Below, piece by piece: positions 1 through 5,686 of a DNA stretch of 5,686 bases. The stretch lies in the NCBI GenBank assembly GCA_964561535.1, contig CAZLPZ010000058.1, forward strand, positions 1 through 5,686, in the 5' to 3' direction. The notes under the pieces were generated by a model. It was not told the DNA's origin. It made no database searches and worked only from the letters and a program-made list of their open reading frames with translations. Origin of the DNA: CAZLPZ01 sp964561535. Its GTDB lineage: Bacteria > Pseudomonadota > Alphaproteobacteria > Micavibrionales > Micavibrionaceae. Made by a program: the position numbers and the translations under genes. The stretch's first letter is position 1. Each line of letters begins with the position of its first letter.

Positions 1-1
1 A

Positions 2-1924
2 TATTCGATTGAACCAAAGGATTTAGATCAGGACAAAGAGCGCTATAGCCAATTACTTCTTGCAAAGGAAAGTTTTGATTATAATAATTTATTAAAAGTC
101 ATTGAGCATGAACGTAAGCAATTAGCAGCAGCTCGAACGCGCGAAATGGTGCGTGCCGATGAAATGAGAAAAGCTAAAGATTTGGCAGATGAGGCCAATC
201 GCGCGAAATCCGCATTTCTTGCGGTCGTTAGCCATGAAATTCGTACGCCCATGACGGGTGTGATGGGGATGGTAAAATTGCTTGAGGACACGACGCTTAC
301 AAAATCTCAACATGATTACGCACAAACTATTCGAGAATCTGGAAACGCAATGATGTCATTGTTAAATGATATTTTAGATTTTGAAAAAATTGAAAGCGGA
401 AGGATGCAACTGGAACAGGTTGATTTTGATTTACATCGGTTATTGGATGGTGTTGTAACCTTGATGGGCGGTCATGCGTCATCTAAAGGAATTACTTTGA
501 AATTAAATATTGATTTTTCAACGCCGTCTATTGTTATAGGTGATATGGTAAGATTGCGACAGGTTCTTTTGAATTTAGTGGGCAATGGAATTAAATTTAC
601 GAATGAAGGCAGTGTAACAATTAAGGTCAGTTCGACGTTGGATACAGGTGCTGAAGATCAAGTAAATCAGATTATTCACCATGTTTATTTTGCCATCCAA
701 GATACGGGTGTTGGTATTTCTCCTGCGGGGCAAAAAAATATTTTCACACCCTTTTCCCAAGGCGATAAAACGATTGCTCGTAAATTTGGGGGAAGCGGAT
801 TAGGGTTGGCGATTAGTCGACGTTTAATTGAAGCAATGGGAAGTACGATTAATATTAAAAGTAAAGAAGGAGAAGGAACAACTTTTTTCTTTACCATTAA
901 TATGCCAGAAGGTGATCGATCACGTGTTATAGATGGGAATTCTTCTATGGGGGGAGGGTTTTCAATCAATGCAGGCCATGTTGTGGGTTCGAATACGCAC
1001 GGAAAGATAGGCCGGACTTTACGAATTTTGATTATAGAAGACAATAATATTACACAACGTGTCCTTCAAACGTTGATCGAAAAAGAAAATCATAATGTTA
1101 CGATTGCGCCTTCTTCAGAGGATGCAATTGGATTTTTAGAGATGGGTGAGCAATTTGATCTGATTTTTACAGATATTAATCTATCTGGATTATCTGGCCT
1201 AGAGTTTACACGAATTGTACGTGATATGCCGGATGAATTAGCCAAAAATGTTCCCATCGTTGCGTTATCCGGGGATGTTGACTCTTTAGATATCGAAGCT
1301 TGCCGTCAAGCGGGGATGACAGCGCATATGGCTAAACCGATCGATCCAGACTTATTCTTATCATTGATCAGGGATGTCGAAAATGGTGTCAAAATTGGAG
1401 CTCAACGTGGGGATCTACCGGATTCGATCTCTCCGGTAGGGGATGAGTCTATGAAATCGGATGATCAATTTTCTGATATATTATCAGAGACTCTAAATCA
1501 AAATCAGATTCATCCGGTTGAACCGTCAACGGTTGTATCTGAACCACCGAAATTACAATCAGAGCTTGATTCTGTTTCGCGTGTTTATACAACTCTTGAG
1601 CTCGATCTAATTGGAACTTTACGTGAATCTTTGGGTGTAGATCAATTGAATCAACTTTTAATTGGGTTGTATTCAAAGACGGAAGAAATTATCAGTGCCC
1701 TTGAGAATCAAAAGGCGATCGATCTCGAATTTACAACAGCGCGTGCTCATGAAATGAAGGGGATGTGTGGGAATTTTGGATTTCAGAAACTTTCCGAACA
1801 AGCCCGGAATATTGAAAAGGCAACAAAAATTGGTGACGTGGATACAGCTCAGGGTTTAATTAAAGACCTTCAGGTTATCTATCAAACATCACGTTTAGAC
1901 GTAGAACATTGGATTCAAAATTAG
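2..1924 (+). CDS. Hybrid sensor histidine kinase with REC and HPt domains (5' partial)
   Basis: Autophosphorylating kinase of a multistep phosphorelay (His-Asp-His). The frame is open to the left edge, so the sensor/N-terminal part is missing; the ATG at 146 lies inside a charged, probably coiled-coil stretch and is unlikely to be the start. Numbering from that ATG: HisKA H-box SHEIRTP with H30; HATPase_c N-box around N143-N147 (NLVGNGIKFT), G1 box DTGVGIS from D186, FTPFSQGD F-box, and G2 box GGSGLGL at 215-221; a receiver at about 290-413 with phosphoacceptor D343 (FTDINLSG) and conserved K397 (AKPID); then a Ser/Pro/Asp-rich linker; then a C-terminal HPt domain at about 497-590 with H535 in HEMKGMCGNFG. 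All catalytic boxes look intact. The architecture resembles BarA/ArcB-type tripartite kinases, but the ligand, membrane topology and target cannot be read here. It converges on the pleD-like gene with a 5-bp gap. The domain call is secure; the biological role is unknown. Confidence 0.95.
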   Translation, partial: YSIEPKDLDQDKERYSQLLLAKESFDYNNLLKVIEHERKQLAAARTREMVRADEMRKAKDLADEANRAKSAFLAVVSHEIRTPMTGVMGMVKLLEDTTLTKSQHDYAQTIRESGNAMMSLLNDILDFEKIESGRMQLEQVDFDLHRLLDGVVTLMGGHASSKGITLKLNIDFSTPSIVIGDMVRLRQVLLNLVGNGIKFTNEGSVTIKVSSTLDTGAEDQVNQIIHHVYFAIQDTGVGISPAGQKNIFTPFSQGDKTIARKFGGSGLGLAISRRLIEAMGSTINIKSKEGEGTTFFFTINMPEGDRSRVIDGNSSMGGGFSINAGHVVGSNTHGKIGRTLRILIIEDNNITQRVLQTLIEKENHNVTIAPSSEDAIGFLEMGEQFDLIFTDINLSGLSGLEFTRIVRDMPDELAKNVPIVALSGDVDSLDIEACRQAGMTAHMAKPIDPDLFLSLIRDVENGVKIGAQRGDLPDSISPVGDESMKSDDQFSDILSETLNQNQIHPVEPSTVVSEPPKLQSELDSVSRVYTTLELDLIGTLRESLGVDQLNQLLIGLYSKTEEIISALENQKAIDLEFTTARAHEMKGMCGNFGFQKLSEQARNIEKATKIGDVDTAQGLIKDLQVIYQTSRLDVEHWIQN

Positions 1925-1929
1925 GTTTA

Positions 1930-3360
1930 TTACTCAATGATCTGGCGTTCAATTCCTTTAAATTTATCAGGGTCTAGGCGCCCCACTCCTACGAAAACGC
2001 ATTGATTTCGTCCGCCGTTTTTTGCGGAATATAAAGCCTCGTCAACTTGGCGCATAATATCAGAAGGCTCAATTTTTTGATCAGGTGTAATGATCATGCC
2101 ACCTAAAGATGTCGTGACGTTTAAAATCCCGCCTGGTGTTGTACATTGAACCGGCTTATTCGCAAGAGCGCGTCTTAGGCGTTCGGCAATAATATAGGCA
2201 AGGTCAGGAGTAATATCAGGCAGAACGACGACAAATTCTTCCCCCCCTAGGCGTGCAACCATATCAAAACCTCGTAAGGCGTCTTTTAAACGTGCTGCGA
2301 ATGTTCGTAAAACTTCATCGCCCACCTGGTGGCCATAGGTATCATTGACGGATTTAAACTTATCAATATCTAACATGAGAACAGCAAAGTTTTTGCGAGC
2401 GGCCTGGTTTGTTTCCATCAGTTTTTGAAGGTGCGTGTCAAAGTACCGACGGTTATAGAGCCCTGTCAGAGTGTCAATCAAGGCCATCGACAGAGAGGTT
2501 TCGTAGTTGGCCTTTAATCGATCCTGGAATCGTTTGCGACGTACTTGGGTTCGTACACGTGCCAATAATTCATTGCGGTCGACGGGGCGTAAAATATAAT
2601 CATTTGTTCCCATTTCAAGGCCACGCGAAATTCGTGGCATATCAGCTTCTTCGCCAATCATGACAATGGGCAGGGCGCGTGTTTTTTCATTTGATTTAAG
2701 GTGGGATGCCAGGCGTAAACCATCAGCTTGAGTTAAGTTTAACGATATGATGATCAGGTCAAATTCATGGTTATTCGTAGCGGTCATGGCTTCGACACCA
2801 TTTGGAACAATTGTCACTGTATGTTGATCGCGTTGCATAACTTGGTTCATTTTATCAATTTCAAAAGCCCGATCCTCAACGACCAAAATACGTGCGTGGT
2901 CAACGGGCTCTTGCATAACGCTTATTTTTTCTTCTGTCACACCTAATTGGGTGGCTGTTGCATTTCGTGCACGCCATTCATCAATGGTCATTTTTAATCG
3001 GACGAGTGATCGCACGCGTGCCATCAGAGCCATATCATTGACGGGCTTTGATAAAAAATCGTCGGCACCGGATTCAAGTGCGCGCACGCGATCTTGTGAA
3101 TCGGTGAGCGCCGTGACCATTACAACAGGAATATGGGCCGTTTCAGGGTCGTTTTTGATACGTCGGCATACTTCTATCCCATCCATTCCCGGCATCATAA
3201 TATCAAGAAGAATAATATCGGGAGAATCATCTTTAACACGGCGTAAGGCTTCTTCGCCGTTTGATGCTGTAAGAACATCATAATATTCGGCGGATAATTT
3301 TGCTTCGAGGAGTTTGACATTGGGGAGGATATCGTCGACCACCAAAATGCGTGCGGACAT
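1930..3360 (-). CDS. pleD: PleD-type response regulator diguanylate cyclase (REC-REC-GGDEF)
   Basis: Makes cyclic di-GMP from two GTP when its first receiver is phosphorylated; in Caulobacter PleD drives the swarmer-to-stalked transition. Of 476 residues, REC1 (about 1-125) opens MSARILVVDD, nearly as in Caulobacter PleD, with D9/D10, phosphoacceptor D53 (LLDIMMPG), T83 and K105 (SKP). REC2 (about 155-278) is degenerate: S206 stands where the phosphorylated Asp should be and R258 replaces the conserved Lys, fitting the known role of PleD REC2 as a dimerisation adaptor. The GGDEF domain (about 290-465) starts with DTLTGLYNRRYF and has active-site GGEEF at 372-376. An RxxD inhibitory site (R363-D366) lies exactly five residues before it, predicting product feedback inhibition. 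The start is supported by AAGGA nine bases upstream of the ATG. It lies 23 bp downstream of the divK-like gene, so probably shares its transcript. Length is close to Caulobacter PleD (about 454). Confidence 0.96.
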   Translation of the reverse strand: MSARILVVDDILPNVKLLEAKLSAEYYDVLTASNGEEALRRVKDDSPDIILLDIMMPGMDGIEVCRRIKNDPETAHIPVVMVTALTDSQDRVRALESGADDFLSKPVNDMALMARVRSLVRLKMTIDEWRARNATATQLGVTEEKISVMQEPVDHARILVVEDRAFEIDKMNQVMQRDQHTVTIVPNGVEAMTATNNHEFDLIIISLNLTQADGLRLASHLKSNEKTRALPIVMIGEEADMPRISRGLEMGTNDYILRPVDRNELLARVRTQVRRKRFQDRLKANYETSLSMALIDTLTGLYNRRYFDTHLQKLMETNQAARKNFAVLMLDIDKFKSVNDTYGHQVGDEVLRTFAARLKDALRGFDMVARLGGEEFVVVLPDITPDLAYIIAERLRRALANKPVQCTTPGGILNVTTSLGGMIITPDQKIEPSDIMRQVDEALYSAKNGGRNQCVFVGVGRLDPDKFKGIERQIIE

Positions 3361-3369
3361 AAATGATAT

Positions 3370-3374
3370 TCCTT
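3370..3374 (-). promoter_or_regulatory. Ribosome binding site of the pleD-like gene
   Basis: Reads AAGGA on the minus strand, nine bases before the ATG at 3360, inside the 23-bp gap after the divK stop. It fixes the pleD start and suggests independent ribosome loading on a shared divK-pleD mRNA rather than translational coupling by overlap. Confidence 0.7.
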
Positions 3375-3383
3375 ATCAAAATT

Positions 3384-3800
3384 CTATTTCTGTGGGGGAG
3401 GGGTATCAGATGAAACAGGGCTAGAAACGGGATCACTTGGTAAATATTTTCGGACGGTCTCCATGAATGTCATGATTGAGATGGGTTTTGAAATATAATC
3501 ATCACACCCGCCATCGCGGAAGCGTTGTTCATCACCCTTCATGGCGAATGATGTCACGGCAACGATGGGGATTGATTTTAAGTCGGGATCGGCTTTCAGC
3601 CAGGCGGTGACCTCAAGCCCCGATACTTCGGGCAGTTGAATGTCCATTAAAATAAGGTCAGGCCGTTCGGCACGTGCGGCGTCCATTACCAATCGGCCAT
3701 CGCGTAAGGGGATGACGGTAATGCCATGGGCATCCAACAGATCATGAAAAAGTTTCATGTTCAGTTCGTTATCTTCAACAATGAGGACTTTGGCCGGCAT
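3384..3800 (-). CDS. divK: DivK-like single-domain response regulator
   Basis: Cytoplasmic receiver with no output domain. In Caulobacter, phospho-DivK acts through DivL on the CckA-CtrA phosphorelay and stimulates the DivJ and PleC kinases. The 138-residue protein opens MPAKVLIVEDNELNMKLFHD, almost the canonical DivK N-terminus, with E9/D10, phosphoacceptor D53 in LILMDIQLPEVSGLEV, T83, the AMKGDE segment after it, and K105 in YISKPIS. All residues needed for phosphorylation are present. Residues after about 120 form a Ser/Pro-rich tail (ends PPPQK) slightly longer than I recall for Caulobacter DivK; its effect is unknown. The start is the only ATG giving a complete receiver; a modest AAAGG lies 11 bases upstream. 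Located 76 bp downstream of eipB and 23 bp upstream of pleD, the order typical of alphaproteobacterial divK-pleD operons. Other single-receiver proteins (CpdR, Spo0F-like) fit much less well. Confidence 0.95.
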   Translation of the reverse strand: MPAKVLIVEDNELNMKLFHDLLDAHGITVIPLRDGRLVMDAARAERPDLILMDIQLPEVSGLEVTAWLKADPDLKSIPIVAVTSFAMKGDEQRFRDGGCDDYISKPISIMTFMETVRKYLPSDPVSSPVSSDTPPPQK

Positions 3801-3823
3801 GTCCAGGTAAGCCTTTACTTTTT

Positions 3824-3863
3824 AAAAAGAAAACTTGCATTACACCTAGCCTAGCGGGTGAAT
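3824..3863 (-). terminator. Possible weak intrinsic terminator after the eipB-like gene
   Basis: Read on the minus strand, ATTCACC (3863-3857) can pair with GGTGTAAT (3846-3839) with one bulged T, giving about seven base pairs around a 10-base loop. After five more bases comes a T-rich tract, TTTTCTTTTT (3833-3824). It lies 13 bases after the eipB stop. The stem is short and AT-containing and the tract is broken by a C, so termination would be partial at best; some read-through into divK-pleD would be expected. Confidence 0.35.
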
Positions 3864-3876
3864 GGTTGCAGAACAA

Positions 3877-4965
3877 TTAACGTAACGGTAAATCAGGTAT
3901 AGGCTGTGATTCAGGTAATCTTTTTTTAGAATTTTTTGGAAGAGAGGGGGATAAGGGGGAGGTCATTGACTCGCCACTTTCATTTTGACATATATCTGGA
4001 GTTAGTGGTTCCAGGGCTGCCAAAATTTGTGATACGGTAAAGTCGGGATAATCAATTGTCATTTCCGAAATAATTCCATTTTCATGTAAAATCATACTGA
4101 GTTCATAATCGGATGTTTCGGCCGATGAATTTTTTGGAAAAAAGGCAAGGCGCATTTTCCAGGCAGGAGATTTGGTTAACTGACGATCGATAATTTCGGA
4201 TCGCATGTCAGTCGATACCGCCAGGGACCGGGGCGTATAGGGCGTGATAATGGCTGTCACATCGACGGGACCTTGAGTATCCGAACCATCAAAAATAGTG
4301 CTTGTGACAAATCGTTTGCCCGATTGGGCAGCCTTGATTAATGCCATCGTATGTGCCGCCGGAAACAAGGTATTGGGCGGTAGGGGCAGATCAGCTTGAT
4401 CGGGTTCAGTATACATGGCATAGCTGCCGGTTTCTTTATATTCAGCTTTGCCACGCAGTTCTTGGTATAGGTCTCCGTTCCGACGTCGACGGGATGAAAA
4501 GTCAAATACTTTTCCGTCCAATCGTTCGGCTGTTGAAAAGTCTGAAGTGACTCGTAACGGGTCACTGTCGGCGTAATCATAGGTCAGAGTGAATCGATGA
4601 TCTGTAAGATATCCGTCGCAAGATTTATGCATCTGAAAGAACATTTGTCCTTTTATATCAATAATTTGTGACCCATTCTTTGCGTGTGTCAGGGCAACAT
4701 TATACAATGCCTTATGTGGGGTTAGAATTTTGGTAGAGGCTGTTTCTTTTATTTTTGTGCGCGAATCTTGCGTTTTTGTCTCATTGGTTAGGTAAATTGG
4801 CCCTGTTGGGGTTAAGACGCCACGTTGAGCCATCATCCATGCCCCACTACCCACGACTAAACCGATTAACACAGCTAATATAATAGATAGACGGCGATCT
4901 TTTGAACGACGGATCATCCGGCGTTCACGGGGAGGGGCAGAGGGAGGAGGTCGTAATGTGTCCAT
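3877..4965 (-). CDS. eipB: EipB-like envelope integrity protein (DUF1849)
   Basis: Probable periplasmic beta-spiral protein that supports cell-envelope integrity, as shown for Brucella EipB; no enzymatic activity is known. Of 362 residues, the first 25 are Pro- and Arg-rich, followed by one hydrophobic segment (about 26-46) that is a signal peptide or an N-terminal anchor with the rest in the periplasm. The DUF1849 domain runs from about 81 (LTPHKALYNV) to 327, with family-like stretches at 114-119 (KSCDGY), 151-158 (GKVFDFSS), 170-174 (LRGKA), 201-205 (FPAAH) and 225-229 (FDGSD). There are exactly two cysteines, C116 and C326, 210 residues apart. That is close to the spacing I recall for the conserved disulfide of Brucella EipB. 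A 36-residue Ser/Pro/Lys-rich tail follows C326. AAAGGA 11 bases upstream supports the ATG at 4965; Met17 has no comparable site. The gene reads toward divK. Confidence 0.85.
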   Translation of the reverse strand: MDTLRPPPSAPPRERRMIRRSKDRRLSIILAVLIGLVVGSGAWMMAQRGVLTPTGPIYLTNETKTQDSRTKIKETASTKILTPHKALYNVALTHAKNGSQIIDIKGQMFFQMHKSCDGYLTDHRFTLTYDYADSDPLRVTSDFSTAERLDGKVFDFSSRRRRNGDLYQELRGKAEYKETGSYAMYTEPDQADLPLPPNTLFPAAHTMALIKAAQSGKRFVTSTIFDGSDTQGPVDVTAIITPYTPRSLAVSTDMRSEIIDRQLTKSPAWKMRLAFFPKNSSAETSDYELSMILHENGIISEMTIDYPDFTVSQILAALEPLTPDICQNESGESMTSPLSPSLPKNSKKRLPESQPIPDLPLR

Positions 4966-5075
4966 TAGGCGCTCAATCCTTTGAGGGCGAGTTTGATTTA
5001 GTCATAAAGTAAATAAAGTCTTGAAATTACAAAGATCTACTCTATCATCTATCAGGCATGATAAAAAAAGCAACC

Positions 5076-5108
5076 AAAACGTCATGACCCGCGACAATTC
5101 GACGTTTT
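5076..5108. repeat. Inverted repeat AAAACGTC-N17-GACGTTTT in the leader of the cysteine-rich gene
   Basis: Perfect 8-base arms at 5076-5083 and 5101-5108, 17 bases apart, centred 66 bases before the ATG at 5158. The arm spacing puts the half-sites about 25 bp centre to centre, a little over two helical turns, which would suit a repressor or activator gripping one DNA face. The same sequence could form a hairpin in RNA, but the U residues would sit inside the stem, so it is a poor terminator. No known operator consensus is recognised. Confidence 0.45.
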
Positions 5109-5143
5109 TATGCTTTGATAAGAGACTTATTTGAAAAGAACAT

Positions 5144-5148
5144 AGGAG
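5144..5148 (+). promoter_or_regulatory. Ribosome binding site of the cysteine-rich membrane protein gene
   Basis: AGGAG nine bases before the ATG at 5158, a strong match at good spacing. It decides the start and argues that this small, odd-composition gene is truly translated, against the antisense open frames that overlap it. Confidence 0.8.
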
Positions 5149-5157
5149 ATTTTTAAA

Positions 5158-5559
5158 ATGGGACAAGAGGGTGGCTGCTGTGGCGGTACAGAAATGAAAA
5201 ATGAACATGGCGCGGCGGGCGGGTGTTGTAAGGTTGAGGGAACGGTACAAAAAACGGGTGCGGTATGCGATGCACCGTCCAAATCCGGTGGATGTGGGGC
5301 GGGCGGGTGTTCGTGTGGGGGTAAATGTGTTTGTGCGTCGAAACCCTTTGCGTGCAATGTCGGTCATGCCGATCGGATTTTTCGTATTGTTATTGGGCTC
5401 GTTTTGATCGCTCTGGCGTTCGTTGGACCCAAAACTCCGTTTGGATTTATCGGGATTCTGCCCTTGATAAGCGGGATTTCTGGTTTTTGCGGTATGTATC
5501 GAATATGCGGTATATCGACATATAAACGTATTTGCTGTGGTAAATGTAAAACGGCCTAA
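5158..5559 (+). CDS. Cysteine/glycine-rich protein with C-terminal YgaP-like (DUF2892) membrane domain
   Basis: A 133-residue protein of unknown function in two parts. Residues 1-66 are hydrophilic and Gly-rich with 11 cysteines (7, 8, 23, 24, 37, 46, 51, 53, 57, 59, 66), as CC pairs and CxC/CxxxC spacings reminiscent of metallothioneins. Residues 67-121 (CNVGHADRIFRIVIG through GFCGMYRICGIST) match the YgaP-like transmembrane domain: NVGxxDR start, a first helix at about 73-90, a second at about 97-112, and the closing C-x-x-Y-x-x-x-G-I-S-T pattern with C111 and C117. A short basic tail has C126, C127 and C130. Binding of a soft metal (Cu, Zn, Cd, Hg) or a persulfide/redox role at the inner membrane is inference from composition; E. 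coli YgaP pairs this domain with a rhodanese, which is absent here. AGGAG at 5144-5148 supports the start. Monocistronic, divergent from eipB. The domain call is fairly sure, the function is not. Confidence 0.85.
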   Translation: MGQEGGCCGGTEMKNEHGAAGGCCKVEGTVQKTGAVCDAPSKSGGCGAGGCSCGGKCVCASKPFACNVGHADRIFRIVIGLVLIALAFVGPKTPFGFIGILPLISGISGFCGMYRICGISTYKRICCGKCKTA

Positions 5560-5585
5560 TTTTGGGGCGCCTTTGGTTATACTTC

Positions 5586-5614
5586 TTGAATGATTGATCC
5601 ATTTCGCGTATGAC
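5586..5614 (+). promoter_or_regulatory. Possible sigma70-type promoter of the tRNA-Pro gene
   Basis: TTGAAT (5586-5591) and TATGAC (5609-5614) each match four of six consensus bases with the ideal 17-bp spacer. Initiation would fall about 13-15 bases before the mature tRNA 5' end at 5635, leaving a short leader for RNase P. The stretch after the -10 is GC-rich (TAGGGCC), as is common in stable-RNA promoters under stringent control. Moderate to weak evidence. Confidence 0.35.
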
Positions 5615-5634
5615 TAGGGCCACGTTGAATATGT

Positions 5635-5686
5635 CGGGGCGTAGCGCAGTCCGGTAGCGCATCTGCTTTGGGAGCAGAGGGTCGGA
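5635..5686 (+). tRNA. tRNA-Pro (anticodon TGG), 3' end cut off by the window
   Basis: The first 52 bases fold as a tRNA: acceptor 5' strand CGGGGCG (5635-5641), then TA; D arm GCGC/GCGC (5644-5647 with 5657-5660) enclosing AGTCCGGTA; anticodon stem TCTGC/GCAGA (5662-5666 with 5674-5678) with loop TTTGGGA and anticodon TGG at 5669-5671; then variable loop GGGTC and the first bases of the T stem. An initial C is typical of bacterial tRNA-Pro, and TGG reads CCN proline codons, mainly CCA/CCG. The T arm, the 3' acceptor strand and any encoded CCA lie beyond the right edge. Confidence 0.95.

Larger units (their letters stand above)
4966..5157. other. Divergent intergenic region between eipB and the cysteine-rich gene
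   Basis: 192 AT-rich bases from which both flanking genes start in opposite directions, so it should hold both promoters, though I find no convincing -35/-10 pair on either strand. Visible structure: a direct repeat ATAAAGT at 5004-5010 and 5013-5019; a tandem TCTATCA at 5041-5047 and 5048-5054; an 8-bp inverted repeat at 5076-5108 (listed separately); and the ribosome binding site of the downstream gene. I see no RNA gene or credible protein here. Confidence 0.6.

Noticed and set aside
146..148. ATG at 146 as the true start of the histidine kinase
   Set aside because: The same frame is open to base 2 with coiled-coil-like coding sequence, there is no ribosome binding site before 146, and starting there would leave the kinase without any sensor region.
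685..1044. 119-codon open frame on the minus strand inside the kinase gene
   Set aside because: It lies antisense to the HATPase_c domain and its linker, has no recognisable domain, and the sense strand carries all the conserved boxes.
2951..3283. 110-codon open frame on the plus strand inside pleD
   Set aside because: Antisense to the highly conserved REC1 domain; Ser/Arg/Ile-rich composition typical of a shadow frame.
3818..3829. Perfect palindrome CTTTTTAAAAAG before divK
   Set aside because: Pure A/T run symmetry, too short and loopless to be a hairpin; expected by chance in AT-rich intergenic DNA.
5050..5063. Small hairpin TATCA-GGCA-TGATA near an A7 run as a terminator
   Set aside because: Only five mostly A-T pairs, and the A-run would give U residues before rather than after the stem on the minus strand, so it does not fit an intrinsic terminator in either direction.
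5002..5367. Minus-strand open frames (5002-5367 and 5127-5357) over the cysteine-rich gene
   Set aside because: They arise opposite the Gly/Cys-rich coding sequence, giving Pro/Thr/His-rich translations with no domain; the plus-strand frame has a strong AGGAG and a recognisable membrane domain.
5560..5585. GGCGCC palindrome after the cysteine-rich gene as a terminator
   Set aside because: A six-base palindrome with no loop and no following T-run; no stable hairpin can be drawn.

Overview
The window looks like chromosomal DNA from an alphaproteobacterium of moderate to low G+C. The taxonomic call rests on three genes. A DivK-type single-domain receiver lies directly upstream of a PleD-type REC-REC-GGDEF diguanylate cyclase, the arrangement known from Caulobacter and its relatives. 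Next to them is an EipB/DUF1849 envelope protein, a family characteristic of Alphaproteobacteria. I cannot fix the order; the AT-leaning composition would suit a less GC-rich lineage, but that is inference.

Layout. Bases 2-1924 (+) carry the 3' part of a hybrid sensor histidine kinase (HisKA, HATPase_c, REC, HPt) whose N-terminal sensor lies off the left edge. Only five bases separate its stop from that of the convergent pleD-like gene (1930-3360, -). The divK-like gene (3384-3800, -) is 23 bp upstream of pleD and in the same direction. Upstream of divK, also on the minus strand, is the eipB-like gene (3877-4965); the 76-bp gap between them holds a possible weak terminator. A 192-bp divergent intergenic region (4966-5157) separates eipB from a small plus-strand gene (5158-5559). 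That gene encodes a very cysteine-rich head fused to a YgaP-like two-helix membrane domain. A possible promoter follows, and then the 5' two thirds of a tRNA-Pro(TGG) gene that runs off the right edge.

How the genes fit together. In Caulobacter, DivK phosphorylation feeds the CckA-CtrA cell-cycle cascade and PleD makes c-di-GMP after phosphorylation. The preserved catalytic residues here (DivK D53 and K105; PleD D53, GGEEF and an RxxD I-site) suggest both act conventionally. The hybrid kinase has its own HPt domain and so could phosphorylate a free-standing receiver; DivK or PleD is a neighbourhood guess only. EipB is a periplasmic envelope-integrity factor and its link with divK-pleD is positional. 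The least familiar item is the cysteine-rich membrane protein, with 16 Cys in 133 residues, and the inverted repeat in its leader. No insertion sequences, CRISPR arrays or phage genes are visible.
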